Shown here: in pieces, positions 26,721-36,160 of the stretch | Position numbering within the stretch: the first letter of the stretch is position 1 | Layout of the letters: every line of letters begins with the position of its first letter | Assembly: GCF_006443685.1 (NCBI RefSeq) | Contig: NZ_VFYP01000003.1 | Location: forward strand, 124,001-188,000 | Length of the DNA: 64,000 nucleotides | Direction of reading: 5' to 3' | Source: Rhizobium glycinendophyticum | GTDB lineage: Bacteria > Pseudomonadota > Alphaproteobacteria > Rhizobiales > Rhizobiaceae | Translations under genes and position numbers: made by a program | The notes under the pieces: model-generated | Seen by the model: the letters and a program-made list of their open reading frames with translations, nothing else | Databases searched by the model: none | What the model was told of the DNA's origin: nothing

Positions 26721-27470
26721 TCAGACGCTCCGAAAGCCTTCACTCGCCGTCATTAGCTGGCGGGTGTAATCGGTCGAGAAATCGCCGTCGCGCAATTGCT
26801 CGACACTCAGCGTTTCGACGATTTTGCCGGATTTCATCACAGCCAGATGCTCGCACATGTGGGTGATCACCGCGAGATCGTGGCTGACCATCACAAAGGT
26901 AAGCCCGCGATCCTTGCGCACCTGTTCGAGCAGGTTGAGGATTTCCGCCTGGATCGAGGCATCGAGCGCCGAAGTCGGCTCGTCGAGCAAGAGCACCTTC
27001 GGCTCGAGGATCAGCGCACGGGCAATCGCAATGCGCTGGCGCTGGCCGCCGGACAGCTGGTGCGAGAAACGGAAGCGGAAGCCGGCGCCAAGACCCACTT
27101 CGTCCAGTGCGCGTGCAATGCGTGCCTCGGCATCGGCAAAGCCATGGATGGTCAGCGGCTCGCGCAACAGCCGGTCCACCGTCTGGCGCGGATGCAGCGA
27201 ACCATAGGGGTCCTGGAAGACCATCTGCACCTGGCGATAGAATTCCTTGTCCCGTTTGCGGCCCTCATAGAGCCTGCCATTGACCGACAGGATGCCACTG
27301 CTGAAGGAATTCAGCCCGGCGACCGCGCGCAGCAGCGTCGACTTCCCCGAGCCGGATTCCCCGACAATGCCGAAGGAGGCGCCGTCTTCCACGTCCACGC
27401 TGACGCTGTCCAGCGCCCGGTAGCCGTCGAAGCTGACGACCATGTCTTTGATGGCAAGAACCAGCCTCAT
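26721..27470 (-). CDS. Oligopeptide-type ABC transporter ATPase, second subunit (DppF/OppF-like)
   Basis: 249 residues from the ATG at 27470, which overlaps the stop of the first ATPase. Walker A GESGSGKST at 37-45, QDPYGSLHPRQ at 86-96 (the SLxPR motif of OppF/DppF), signature LSGGQRQR from 139, Walker B LLLDEPTSALD near 160. It is the last gene of a leftward operon of dipeptidase, binding protein, two permeases and two ATPases. Typical DppF proteins reach 320 residues; this one lacks the C-terminal oligopeptide extension. Confidence 0.9.
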   Translation of the reverse strand: MRLVLAIKDMVVSFDGYRALDSVSVDVEDGASFGIVGESGSGKSTLLRAVAGLNSFSSGILSVNGRLYEGRKRDKEFYRQVQMVFQDPYGSLHPRQTVDRLLREPLTIHGFADAEARIARALDEVGLGAGFRFRFSHQLSGGQRQRIAIARALILEPKVLLLDEPTSALDASIQAEILNLLEQVRKDRGLTFVMVSHDLAVITHMCEHLAVMKSGKIVETLSVEQLRDGDFSTDYTRQLMTASEGFRSV

Positions 27471-28300
27471 AGCTTCCACTCCGCCTGGCGCGAAAGGACC
27501 GGCAGAGGATGACGGTCGGCGGCGATCTGCGGGAGGCATTCGAGAAGCCCTCTCGTATAGGGATGTTGCGCCTCGCGAAGGCGCGTCGCCTCGATTTCCT
27601 CAACCACCCGGCCGGCATACATCACCAGCACGCGGTCGCAGAAGGACGAGACCAATCTCAGGTCGTGGCTGATGAAGATGAGGCCCATGCCACGATCCCG
27701 GACGAGCGCATCGAGGATGGCGAGCACTTCGAGCTGGACCGTCACATCGAGGGCCGAGGTCGGCTCGTCGGCGATCAGCAGCTCAGGCCCGCAGATCAGC
27801 ATCATCGCGATCATCACGCGCTGCCCCATGCCGCCGGAAACTTCGTGCGGATAGAGATCGAAGACGCGTTCCGGATTGCGAATCTGCACGGCTTCGAGCA
27901 TGGCGAGCGCCCGTTTGCGCGCCTCGCTGGACGACACCTTTTCATGGGTGCGAAGCGTTTCCATAATCTGGCGCCCGACGGTCATGACGGGATTCAACGA
28001 GTATTTCGGATCCTGCAGGATCATCGCCAACTGCTTCCCGCGCAGCGAACGGCGACGGGCGGGGCTCGCTTTCAGAAGATCGGTGTCGCCGAACTGCAGC
28101 CGGTCGGCCGTGATCCTGGCCTGCGGCGAGGTCAGACCCATGATGGCCCGCCCCGTCTGCGACTTGCCGGACCCGGATTCGCCGACGATGCCGAGCCGCT
28201 CGCGCCCGAGCGTGAAGGAAACGCCGCGCACGGCCTCGACGAGGCCAGTGCGGGTCGGGAAGCTGACGCGGAGATTGTCTACCGTCAGAAGCGCGCTCAT
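27467..28300 (-). CDS. Oligopeptide-type ABC transporter ATPase, first subunit (DppD/OppD-like)
   Basis: 277 residues. Walker A GESGSGKS at 40-47, QDPKYSLNP near 94, the signature SGGMGQRVMIAMM (the M in place of Q is normal for OppD/DppD), then Walker B ELLIADEPTSALD and FISHDL. It overlaps neighbours on both sides by four bases. It forms a heterodimer with the product of the next gene. Confidence 0.9.
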   Translation of the reverse strand: MSALLTVDNLRVSFPTRTGLVEAVRGVSFTLGRERLGIVGESGSGKSQTGRAIMGLTSPQARITADRLQFGDTDLLKASPARRRSLRGKQLAMILQDPKYSLNPVMTVGRQIMETLRTHEKVSSSEARKRALAMLEAVQIRNPERVFDLYPHEVSGGMGQRVMIAMMLICGPELLIADEPTSALDVTVQLEVLAILDALVRDRGMGLIFISHDLRLVSSFCDRVLVMYAGRVVEEIEATRLREAQHPYTRGLLECLPQIAADRHPLPVLSRQAEWKL

Positions 28301-29229
28301 TGACCGGCCTCCTTCGGATCGAGCGCATCGCGCAGCCCGTCACCCAGCAGGTTAAAGCCGAGCGAGACGATGAGGATGGCAAAGCCCGGCATGGCCGCGA
28401 CCCACCACTGGTCGAGAATGAAGCGACGGCCCGACGCAATCATGGCACCCCATTCCGGCAGCGGCGGTTGTGCGCCCAGACCAAGGAAGCCGAGGCCTGC
28501 AGCCGTCAGGATGATGCCGGCCATATCCAGCGTCACGCGCACGATGACCGAGGACAGACACAGCGGCACGATATGCGATAGCACGATCCGGAGCGGCGAG
28601 GCGCCCATCAATTGCACCGCCGCGATGAAATCCGAGTTGCGGAAGGTCAGCGTCTCGGCCCGCGCGATACGGGCGTAGGGCGGCCAGGAGGTGATGGCGA
28701 TGGCGAGAACCGCATTCTCGATCCCGGGTCCGAGGGCCGCGACGAGTGCCAGTGCCAGGACCAGCTTCGGGAAGGCCAGGAAGATGTCAGTAATCCGCAT
28801 CAGCACGGCATCGACCCAACCACCGGCATAGCCGGCGACCGTGCCGACGATCAGCCCGACGGGTGCGGCGATGACCGCGACAAGCGCCACGACGAAGAGG
28901 GTGAGTCGTGATCCGTGGATCAGGCGCGAGAGAATATCCCGGCCCTGATCGTCGGTGCCAAGCAGATAACCGGCGCTGCCGGGGGGCAGAAGGCGGGCAT
29001 TGCGCAGGTCCCCCTGAACCGGCGAGTGCGGCGCCAGCACGTCGGCAAAGGCAGCGACGAACAGCAGGGCGAGCAGGATCCCAAGCCCCGCCAGCGCCAG
29101 CCGGTTTTCGGCAAAGCGCTGCCAGATGATATAGGCCCGGCCACAACGTGCCTGCAGACGGGATTGCGGCCGGTCGGAGGTGAGCCAGCCTTTCCAGCTT
29201 TGGTCGGAAGCGGAGACGGGTGTGGTCAT
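28297..29229 (-). CDS. Oligopeptide-type ABC transporter permease (DppC/OppC-like)
   Basis: 310 residues from the ATG at 29229, overlapping the previous permease by four bases. The N-terminal helix (LALAGLGILLALLFVAAFAD), the GTDDQGRDILSRLIHGSRLT segment near 90-110 and the EAA loop FIAAVQLMGASPLRIVLSHI near 200 are typical of OppC/DppC. It makes half of the membrane channel. The frame remains open far upstream, but that region codes for the other permease. Confidence 0.9.
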   Translation of the reverse strand: MTTPVSASDQSWKGWLTSDRPQSRLQARCGRAYIIWQRFAENRLALAGLGILLALLFVAAFADVLAPHSPVQGDLRNARLLPPGSAGYLLGTDDQGRDILSRLIHGSRLTLFVVALVAVIAAPVGLIVGTVAGYAGGWVDAVLMRITDIFLAFPKLVLALALVAALGPGIENAVLAIAITSWPPYARIARAETLTFRNSDFIAAVQLMGASPLRIVLSHIVPLCLSSVIVRVTLDMAGIILTAAGLGFLGLGAQPPLPEWGAMIASGRRFILDQWWVAAMPGFAILIVSLGFNLLGDGLRDALDPKEAGQ

Positions 29230-30293
29230 CGGCTGCGCGTCCTCGGATCCAGCGTACGATAGAGAATATCCGACAAGAGATTGATGCCGATGAAGACGGA
29301 TCCGATCACGATCGTCCCGCCGAGCACGGCGTTCAAGTCGGCATTCTGTAGCGAATTGGTGATGTAGAGGCCGAGCCCCGGCCAGGAGAAGATCGTCTCT
29401 GTTAGTACCGAGCCTTCGAGAAGGCCGGCATAGGACAGCGCGATGACGGTCACCAGCGGCACGGCGGCATTGCGCAGCGCATGGAACCAGATGATCCGCG
29501 TTTCGCTCAGCCCCTTGGCACGAGCGGCGACGATATATTCCTGTGCCAGTTCGTTGAGCATGAAGGAACGCGTCATGCGGCTGATATAGGCCATGGAGAA
29601 ATAGCCCAGCAGACCGCCGGGCAGAATGATGTGGCGGAACAGATCCCAAAGCACATCCCATTGCCGCTGCATGGCCGCATCGATCAGGAAAAAGCCGGTG
29701 ACGGGCGTGAAACTGTATTCGTAGACGATGTCGACGCGGCCGGGATAGGCGACCCAGTTGAGCTTGGCATAGAAGAGCAGCAGCGCCAAAAGGCCGAGCC
29801 AGAAGATCGGCACGGAATAGCCGATCAGCCCGACGACGCGCACGATCTGGTCGGCAAGAGAACCCCGCTTGACCGCAGCCAGCACCCCGAGTGGCACGCC
29901 AAGCACGGCCCCGATAATGGTGCCGACCGTTGCGAGTTCGATGGTTGCCGGGAAGACGCGAGCGATGTCCTTCATCACGGGATTGGTGGTGAGAACGGAC
30001 ACCCCGAAATCTCCCGACAGCGCCTGGCGGACATAGATGATGAACTGCTGCCAGAGCGGCAGATTGAGCCCGAGCTGTTCACGCACACGCTCCACGACAT
30101 GCGCCGGCGCACGGTCTCCAACGATTGCGAGCGCGGGGTCGATCGGCACGACGCGGCCGATGAAAAAGGTCACGGCAAGAAGGCCGAGATAGGTGGTCAC
30201 CACCGTCAACAGAAATTTGCCGACGGCGATGGCGATCGCGGAGGCGCGCTGCGACGCGCGCCTCCGGTCGACCTGATTATCCACGGAGGTCAA
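29226..30293 (-). CDS. Oligopeptide-type ABC transporter permease (DppB/OppB-like)
   Basis: 355 residues, slightly longer than the usual 306-340 because of a 20-residue charged N terminus (MTSVDNQVDRRRASQRASAI). Features are RERLGLN-type segment (VREQLGLNLPLWQQFIIYV), GDFGVSV, six membrane spans and the C-terminal EAA loop EYIVAARAKGLSETRIIWFH. It is in the operon after the binding-protein gene with six bases between. Confidence 0.9.
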   Translation of the reverse strand: MTSVDNQVDRRRASQRASAIAIAVGKFLLTVVTTYLGLLAVTFFIGRVVPIDPALAIVGDRAPAHVVERVREQLGLNLPLWQQFIIYVRQALSGDFGVSVLTTNPVMKDIARVFPATIELATVGTIIGAVLGVPLGVLAAVKRGSLADQIVRVVGLIGYSVPIFWLGLLALLLFYAKLNWVAYPGRVDIVYEYSFTPVTGFFLIDAAMQRQWDVLWDLFRHIILPGGLLGYFSMAYISRMTRSFMLNELAQEYIVAARAKGLSETRIIWFHALRNAAVPLVTVIALSYAGLLEGSVLTETIFSWPGLGLYITNSLQNADLNAVLGGTIVIGSVFIGINLLSDILYRTLDPRTRSR

Positions 30294-30299
30294 GGACGA

Positions 30300-31937
30300 C
30301 TATTCCTTGGAGACCGTGTTGACATAGTTGGTGTCGAAGCTCGGGCCGAGCTTGTAGTTCTGCACCTTGCTCGAATAGCCGGCAATTTCCGTCTGCTGGA
30401 AGATCACCACGAATGGGCCGGAAGCGAGTACCTGCTTCTGCAGGTCTTCATAGATGGCCGCACGCTTGGCGGTGTCCTTTTCGAGCAACGCAGCCGCCGT
30501 CTTGGCCGACAGTTCCTTCGGGTCCCAGGCATTGCGCCAGGCGAGCGTCTTGTTGGTGCCCTCGTCGGAGTTGTCAGGATTGAAGGTGAAGGTCTCGGCG
30601 TTCGAATTCGGGTCGAAATAGTCCGATCCCCACTGGCCGATATAGATGTCATGCTGGCGCGCACGATACTTGGTCAGCGTCTGCTTGCCGTCGCCCGGGA
30701 TGATTTCCAGCTTGATGCCGGCCTGGGCGAGCGTCTGCTGGACGTTTTCGGCAATACCGGTCACGGGCTGCGTGTTGCGCACGTCCATGGTGACGGTGAA
30801 GCCGTCAGGCAGACCGGCCTTGGCCAGCAGTTCCTTCGCCTTGGCAACGTCGAGCTTGTAGGGGTTCTCTTCGAGCGCGCCGAGCTGGCCGGACGGCAGG
30901 AAGGTCTGGTGGATCGAGCCGATGCCCTTGATCAGGGTCTCACCCAGCGCGTCATAGTCAACGAGGTACTTGAAGGCCTCGATGACCTCGGGCTTGGCGA
31001 GGTTCGGGTTCTTCTGGTTGAGGCTGAAATAGTAGAGCGTACCCTTCGGGGCCGACGTGGTGGCAATGCCGTCCTTCTTGGCAACGGCGTCGAAATCGTT
31101 CGGGTCGAGGTTGCGCGCGACGTCGATGTCACCGTTTTCAAGCGCCAGGCGCTGGCCGGAGCTTTCCTTCATGTAGCGATAGATGACGCGCGCGAGCTTG
31201 GCCTTTTCGCCATAGTAGTTGTCGTTGCGCTCCAGCACCACCACTTCATTGGCGCGCCATTCGCGGATCTTGAACGGGCCGGAGCCGGCATAGCCGGTCT
31301 TCAGGAACTCGTTGCCGAAATCGGTGTCGTATTTGTATTCCTCGCTCGGCGTGACCGGCTTGGCATTTTCCATCACCAGCTTCTTGTCGACGACGGAGGC
31401 GACCGTCGCGGTTAGAACGTTGAGAACGAAGCTCGGTGCATAGGGCTTGTCGACGGTCAGTACAAAAGTGGACTCGTCGGCAGCCTTGGCCTTTTCCGTT
31501 ACGTTGTCGCCGGTCAGGCCGAACTGGGTGAGCAGGAAGGCAGGCGACTTGTCGAGCTTGATGACGCGCTCAAAGGAGAAAGCGACGTCTTCGGCGGTGA
31601 TCGGATTGCCCGACGCGAAGGTGAGGTTCGGCTTCAGCTTGAAGGTATAGGTGAGGCCATCCTCGGAAACATCCCAGCTTTCCGCAATGTCGCTGACGAT
31701 CTTCGACGTATCGGCCGGATCGAGCGCCACCAGCTTGCTGTACGTGTTGGCCGTCACTTCGGCCGTCGAGATTTCGAAGGCTTCGCCCGGATCAAGCGAG
31801 ATGATGTCGTCGATCGCCCAGGCCTGGACGAGTGTGTCGGCCGGGGTCGCCGCATAGGCCTGCGGCGCTGCCGCGACCGTGAGCACCAGCATGGCGCTGG
31901 TCGCCAGAAGTTTGAGGCGCTTGTCGAACATTGTCAT
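30300..31937 (-). CDS. Oligopeptide-type ABC transporter substrate-binding protein
   Basis: 545 residues. The ATG at 31937 has AAGGGA nine bases upstream. A signal peptide ends near AYA/ATPAD at 28-30. The SBP family 5 pattern is clear: IISLDPGEAFEIS, LTYTFKLKPNLTFASGNPIT, AEDVAFSFERVI. Members bind peptides, opines or other oligomers in the periplasm. Because a dipeptidase and an amidase precede it on the same strand, the ligand is likely a peptide or amide compound, which is an inference from context. Confidence 0.9.
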   Translation of the reverse strand: MTMFDKRLKLLATSAMLVLTVAAAPQAYAATPADTLVQAWAIDDIISLDPGEAFEISTAEVTANTYSKLVALDPADTSKIVSDIAESWDVSEDGLTYTFKLKPNLTFASGNPITAEDVAFSFERVIKLDKSPAFLLTQFGLTGDNVTEKAKAADESTFVLTVDKPYAPSFVLNVLTATVASVVDKKLVMENAKPVTPSEEYKYDTDFGNEFLKTGYAGSGPFKIREWRANEVVVLERNDNYYGEKAKLARVIYRYMKESSGQRLALENGDIDVARNLDPNDFDAVAKKDGIATTSAPKGTLYYFSLNQKNPNLAKPEVIEAFKYLVDYDALGETLIKGIGSIHQTFLPSGQLGALEENPYKLDVAKAKELLAKAGLPDGFTVTMDVRNTQPVTGIAENVQQTLAQAGIKLEIIPGDGKQTLTKYRARQHDIYIGQWGSDYFDPNSNAETFTFNPDNSDEGTNKTLAWRNAWDPKELSAKTAAALLEKDTAKRAAIYEDLQKQVLASGPFVVIFQQTEIAGYSSKVQNYKLGPSFDTNYVNTVSKE

Positions 31938-31982
31938 CGTAACGGTTCCCTTCTTGGTTTTTATGGACAGGCAAGTATGAAC

Positions 31983-33035
31983 TTATTCGTGCCAGGCGGA
32001 AGCCAGCACGCGCAGCCAGTTGTCGCGGCAGATCTTGCGCAGGTCGTCGGCACTGTAGCCCGCAGTCCGGAGCGCTTCGACCAGACGCTGGTTGCCGGCG
32101 GCATCCGCAATGGCAGCCGGGATCGTGGCGCCATCGAAATCAGAGCCCAGAGCCACACAATCGATCCCCATGCGCTCGACCAGATAATCAATGTGCCGGA
32201 CCATCAGCGAGAGCGGCGTGTCGGCGTTGTCGCGCCCATCGGGCCGCAGCATGGTAACGGCGTAGTTCAGCCCCACGAGACCGCGGCTTTCACGGATCGC
32301 GTCGAGCTGCTTGTCGGTCAGGTTGCGGGCAACTGGGGTCAGCGCGTGCACGTTGGAATGGCTGGCAATCAGCGGCTGGTCACTGAGCTTGGTCACGTCC
32401 CAGAAGCCCTGTTCGGTGATATGCGCGAGATCGATCAGGATGCCGAGCTTGTTGCAGCGGCGAACCAGTTCGCGACCGAGATCGGTGAGACCGGGGCCGG
32501 TATCCGGCGAACTCGGAAAGGCGAAGGGCACGCCGTGGCCGAAGATGTTGTGACGACTCCAGACGGGACCGAGGGAGCGCAGGCCCGCCGCGTAAAAGAC
32601 CTCAAGCGCATCGAGATTGGCGTCAATCGCCTCGCAACCTTCCATATGCAGAACGGCAGCAAACCCACCATCGGCCATGACCTGGCGGATCTGGGTGGTG
32701 CTCTGGCACAACGTCCATGCCCGCGCCTGATCCAGCTGATGCGCGATGGAGATCATCTCCAGCGCGATGTCGAGCGAGAACGGGCGTTCCAGTGGCGGAT
32801 CGAGCGGCGTTGTATAATGGCCGTTCGCATCCGGCTCTTTCAGGACGAAATCATGCGGCGATGGAACGTAGACGGCGCAGAGGCCGCCGCCCAATCCGCC
32901 ACGCTTGGCACGCGGGCCGTCGATGTGGCCACTGCTGGTGCCGTTGATGAATTCGCGGACCGGATCCGTGCCGTCCTTTCGCCCGCGCCAGAGGCGAAGG
33001 AGAACGTCGTTGTGGCCATCGAAGATCAAGTCCAT
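31983..33035 (-). CDS. Membrane dipeptidase-type zinc peptidase (M19)
   Basis: 350 residues. Zinc ligands H8 and D10 (FDGHNDVL), the bridging glutamate in HMEGCEAI near 124-131, ASHSNVHAL near 220 and VALGSDFDG near 290 are in the order of renal-type dipeptidases. It cleaves dipeptides, often with D- or dehydro residues. No signal peptide, so it probably acts in the cytosol on imported substrate. It lies 45 bases upstream of the binding-protein gene and is likely the first or second gene of that operon. Confidence 0.9.
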   Translation of the reverse strand: MDLIFDGHNDVLLRLWRGRKDGTDPVREFINGTSSGHIDGPRAKRGGLGGGLCAVYVPSPHDFVLKEPDANGHYTTPLDPPLERPFSLDIALEMISIAHQLDQARAWTLCQSTTQIRQVMADGGFAAVLHMEGCEAIDANLDALEVFYAAGLRSLGPVWSRHNIFGHGVPFAFPSSPDTGPGLTDLGRELVRRCNKLGILIDLAHITEQGFWDVTKLSDQPLIASHSNVHALTPVARNLTDKQLDAIRESRGLVGLNYAVTMLRPDGRDNADTPLSLMVRHIDYLVERMGIDCVALGSDFDGATIPAAIADAAGNQRLVEALRTAGYSADDLRKICRDNWLRVLASAWHE

Positions 33036-33074
33036 GAAAATGAATTCCGTAACTCTGTTTCGTCAAGGAGGGTC

Positions 33075-33102
33075 ATCCAGTCCCCGAGACCGGGGACTGG
33101 AT
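33075..33102. terminator. Perfect hairpin between amidase and dipeptidase genes
   Basis: ATCCAGTCCCCG (33075-33086) and CGGGGACTGGAT (33091-33102) form a perfect 12-base stem with loop AGAC. There is no T tract on either side, so it may be an mRNA-processing or attenuating hairpin between two genes read leftwards, rather than a full terminator. Confidence 0.55.
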
Positions 33103-33175
33103 CGCATAAACAGTGGCTTGGCCATCATTTAAATCGTAGGACCAAATCCCCTCTGCATTCAAGGGTGAAAAAAAT

Positions 33176-34615
33176 TTACTCCATGCCAACCTGCGCGATG
33201 GCTGGCATCTGCCCAAGCCAATCGGTCGCAGCCTCATAGGCGGCAGCTACAGAAAGCACCTTCGCATCCGTGCGCGGCGGTCCGATCAACTGGAATCCGT
33301 TCGGTAGACCACTTTCCGAAAAGCCGGCCGGCAAGGCTGCGACCGGAAGCCCCGCCATGCTCGGCCCGATCACCACCTCCATCCAGCGATGGTAGGTATC
33401 CATGTGCCGCCCGGCAATGTCGCGCGGCCACGGGATGTCGGCATCGAAGGGAAAAACCTGGGCAGCCGGCGCCACCAGATAGTCGAAGCGCTCGAAAAGC
33501 TTCAGCATTACCTGATACCAGGCCGTGCGCACGGCCGATGCCTCGTAGACGTCGGCCGAGGTGACGCGCAAGCCGGATCGGACCTCATAGAGGATCTCAG
33601 GTTTCAGCGACCCTCGCCGAGCGGGATCTTCGTAACTGTCGCGCATGCTGCCGGCGGTGAGGACACTGCGTAGCGTGGTCCACGCCCACCACAGCCGCTC
33701 CATGTCGAAGTTCGGCACCGCCGGCTCGACCACAAAACCCATGCGCGCAAAGACGCCCAGCGCCTTTTCCGTCAACGCCAGAACACCATGCTCAAAGGGC
33801 AGATGACAAGAGAAGTCGCCGAGCCAGCCGATCCGACCGCCCGGGGCGGCAATCGTAGGATCAATGGCGACGGGTGCACTCTCGAATGAGGTTGGATCTC
33901 GCAAATCGAAGCCCGACTGGATGTTGAGAAGCAACACGACATCTTCGACGCTGCGGCCCATCGGGCCAAGCGTCGCGAGTTGGTTGAGATAGGCATCGCG
34001 TCCCGGGAGTGCCGGGATGCGCCCGAAGCTCGGCCGAAAGCCGACGACATTGTTGAAAGCAGCCGGATTGCGAAGCGACCCCATCATGTCGCTGCCATCG
34101 GCAACCGGCACGAGCCGGGCCGCGAGCGCTGCCCCTGCCCCGCCGCTCGATCCACCGGCCGAGCGCGCCAGATCGTAGGGATTGCGAGTGACGCCGAAGA
34201 CGGGATTGTAACTGTGCGAGCCGAAGCCCCATTCCGGCGTATTGGTCTTGCCGATGATGATCGCACCCGCCGCCCGGATGCGCTCCACCTGAATATCATC
34301 GAAATCCGCTACGAAATCGCGGTAGAGCGGCGAGCCGTAGGTGCAGCGGATGCCCTTGACCTCGCTCAGATCCTTGATGGCGATCGGCACCCCATGGAGC
34401 GGCCCAAGCACCCGCCCTTCAGCCCGTTCGCGGTCGCGCAGCCGGGCCTCGGCCAGCAGTTCGTCATCAGGTCGAAGGCTCACCAGAGCGTTGATCTGCG
34501 GATTGATCCGGGCGATGCGCGCCAGGTACGCGGCCATCAACGCCTCGCCCGAGAAAGAGCCGCTTTGCAGAGCGGCGGAAAGCGCGGCAACGCCGAGACG
34601 GGTGGGATCGGTCAC
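33176..34615 (-). CDS. Amidase (amidase-signature family, NylA-like fold)
   Basis: 479 residues if the GTG at 34615 is used. GGAG stands seven bases before it and the product then starts VTDPTRLGVAALSAALQSG, as amidases of this family do; an ATG at 34666 is the alternative. The Ser-cisSer-Lys triad is K81 (PIAIKDLS), S156/S157 (AGGSSGGAG) and S180 (SDMMGSLRNP, with Met where Gly is usual). The family hydrolyses amides, including 6-aminohexanoate cyclic dimer (NylA). It heads the leftward operon, divergent from the Pot-type transporter. Confidence 0.88.
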   Translation of the reverse strand: MTDPTRLGVAALSAALQSGSFSGEALMAAYLARIARINPQINALVSLRPDDELLAEARLRDRERAEGRVLGPLHGVPIAIKDLSEVKGIRCTYGSPLYRDFVADFDDIQVERIRAAGAIIIGKTNTPEWGFGSHSYNPVFGVTRNPYDLARSAGGSSGGAGAALAARLVPVADGSDMMGSLRNPAAFNNVVGFRPSFGRIPALPGRDAYLNQLATLGPMGRSVEDVVLLLNIQSGFDLRDPTSFESAPVAIDPTIAAPGGRIGWLGDFSCHLPFEHGVLALTEKALGVFARMGFVVEPAVPNFDMERLWWAWTTLRSVLTAGSMRDSYEDPARRGSLKPEILYEVRSGLRVTSADVYEASAVRTAWYQVMLKLFERFDYLVAPAAQVFPFDADIPWPRDIAGRHMDTYHRWMEVVIGPSMAGLPVAALPAGFSESGLPNGFQLIGPPRTDAKVLSVAAAYEAATDWLGQMPAIAQVGME

Positions 34616-34771
34616 GGGAAACTCCGGATCAGCGAAGGGGATGGCGCGGGCGCGCGATCTGGTCATCCAACGATGGGACCCGAGAGCAAGCCCTGTCAAG
34701 CGCCGGGCCAAGCGCCTGCCGCAGCCCTGCCATGCGGCCGGAACAAAATGTCTGACTGTGCAAAATAAAAA

Positions 34772-34785
34772 TGGTCAACCGACCA
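34772..34785. promoter_or_regulatory. Palindromic operator candidate TGGTC-N4-GACCA
   Basis: TGGTCAACCGACCA lies in an AT-rich context (AAATGGTC...GACCAATTT). The TGGTC/GACCA arms resemble operators of FadR-subfamily GntR regulators (TGGTnnnACCA type). No GntR gene is in the window; the TetR gene at 43623 or an outside regulator could bind. It lies 157 bases before the amidase start. Confidence 0.4.
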
Positions 34786-34946
34786 ATTTAGAGGCAACAT
34801 GCTCCAAAATCAGGTGCGCGATCCCGGCCGCTCGCGACACCGAAGACAAAGGGAACACCGGTCGGAAGTAAGGGCGTCAGCGGGAATCCGGGATTTGCGG
34901 ACTATTTCCCCGGCCCGAAAGGGAGAGGCTTCGCATGCAATTGAGC

Positions 34947-34961
34947 TGGCACACGACTTGC
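34947..34961 (+). promoter_or_regulatory. Sigma-54 (RpoN) promoter upstream of the Pot-type operon
   Basis: TGGCAC-ACGAC-TTGC matches the -24/-12 consensus TGGCAC-N5-TTGC at every fixed base. Transcription would start near 34973, about 85 bases before the TTG start at 35058. Sigma-54 promoters need an activator such as NtrC; none is encoded here. Nitrogen control would suit a transporter and hydrolases for amide nitrogen. Confidence 0.6.
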
Positions 34962-35057
34962 GTGACGAAAGTGACGTCATGCGAGCGGCTGGGGCACCCG
35001 TCGCTCTTGGTTCGAGCTGAAACACATCACGCATAAACGAACGCCAGGGGGCACCAC

Positions 35058-36158
35058 TTGAGTTCCGCATCTGATAAGGCAGCCATCGAGATCCGCGGCG
35101 TCAGCCGCGTCTACGGATCCGGGCACGACAAGGTCACCGCGCTCGACGGGATATTCCTCACCATCAAAGAAAACGAGTTCTTCACGCTGCTGGGACCCTC
35201 CGGTTGCGGCAAGACCACGCTGCTGCGGTTGATCGCCGGCTTCGATTTTCCGACGACGGGCGAGATCCTGCTCTACGGCGAGGATATAGCGCCGCTTCCG
35301 CCCTTCAAGCGGCCGGTCAATACGGTCTTCCAGTCCTACGCGCTCTTCCCGCACATGACGGTCGCCGAAAACATCGGATTCGGCCTCAAGATGCTCGGCA
35401 AGCCGGCAGCGGAGATCAAATCACGTGTCGACGAGATGCTGGAACTCGTCCACATGACCAAGATGCGTGACCGGCAGGTCAGCCAGATTTCCGGCGGCCA
35501 GCAGCAGCGGGTGGCGCTTGCCCGCGCACTGGCCCCGAAGCCGAAGGTTCTCTTGCTCGACGAACCACTGTCGGCGCTCGACTATAAACTCCGCAAGGAA
35601 ATGCAGATCGAGCTGAAGCGCGTGCAGGCCGAAACCGGCATCACCTTCATCTTCGTGACCCATGACCAGGAAGAAGCGCTCACGATGTCCGACCGCATCG
35701 CGGTCATGTCGACCGGGAGTCTCCGCCAGGTCGGCTCGCCATGGGACATATACGACCGTCCGGCCGAGCGCTTCGTCGCCGATTTCATCGGCGAGACGAA
35801 CTTCCTCGAGGTCGAAGTGGCTTCGGTTACCGGCGACCGGGCGAGCGTGCGCATGCGGTCTGGCCGCGAGATTCCCGCCACCTTCCCAGACAAGACCACG
35901 CCCTCGGGCAAGGTCACCATCGTGATCCGCCCGGAACACGCCGAGATCGTTGCACCGTCACCGGAGGCCACGCTCACCGGAACCATCGAGAGCGTGGTCT
36001 ATCTCGGCACCGATACGAACATCAACGTGCGCCTGGAGGGGGGCTCCCTCTTCACCGTCCGCCAGCAGAACAGCCGCAGCGGCGTCTCTTCCTATGCGGA
36101 AGGCCAAACGGTCGGCATTCTCGTCAGCGACGACGTCGCGCAGATCCTGAAGGATTGA
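35058..36158 (+). CDS. Polyamine/opine-type ABC transporter ATP-binding protein (PotA-like)
   Basis: 366 residues from a TTG at 35058 with AGGGGG ten bases before. Walker [10 protein letters not shown] at 46-54, [11 protein letters not shown] at 91-101, signature ISGGQQQR from 144, Walker [12 protein letters not shown] near 166, and a TOBE domain at about 285-355 ([12 protein letters not shown]). First gene of a rightward run of eight. The order ATPase, PotB, PotC, PotD differs from the ydc system at the left end, where the binding protein comes first. Confidence 0.9.
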   Translation: MSSASDKAAIEIRGVSRVYGSGHDKVTALDGIFLTIKENEFFTLLGPSGCGKTTLLRLIAGFDFPTTGEILLYGEDIAPLPPFKRPVNTVFQSYALFPHMTVAENIGFGLKMLGKPAAEIKSRVDEMLELVHMTKMRDRQVSQISGGQQQRVALARALAPKPKVLLLDEPLSALDYKLRKEMQIELKRVQAETGITFIFVTHDQEEALTMSDRIAVMSTGSLRQVGSPWDIYDRPAERFVADFIGETNFLEVEVASVTGDRASVRMRSGREIPATFPDKTTPSGKVTIVIRPEHAEIVAPSPEATLTGTIESVVYLGTDTNINVRLEGGSLFTVRQQNSRSGVSSYAEGQTVGILVSDDVAQILKD

Positions 36159-36160
36159 CC

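Larger units (their letters stand above)
34616..35057. other. 442-base divergent control region
   Basis: The gap between the amidase and the Pot-type ATPase holds no supported gene. It contains a 14-base palindrome (34772-34785) and a sigma-54 promoter match (34947-34961), both listed separately, and should carry the promoters of both operons. The AT content rises sharply around 34745-34800. Confidence 0.6.

Noticed and set aside
29481..31415. 644-codon open frame on the + strand
   Set aside because: Antisense to the permease and binding-protein genes of the peptide transporter; same shadow composition.
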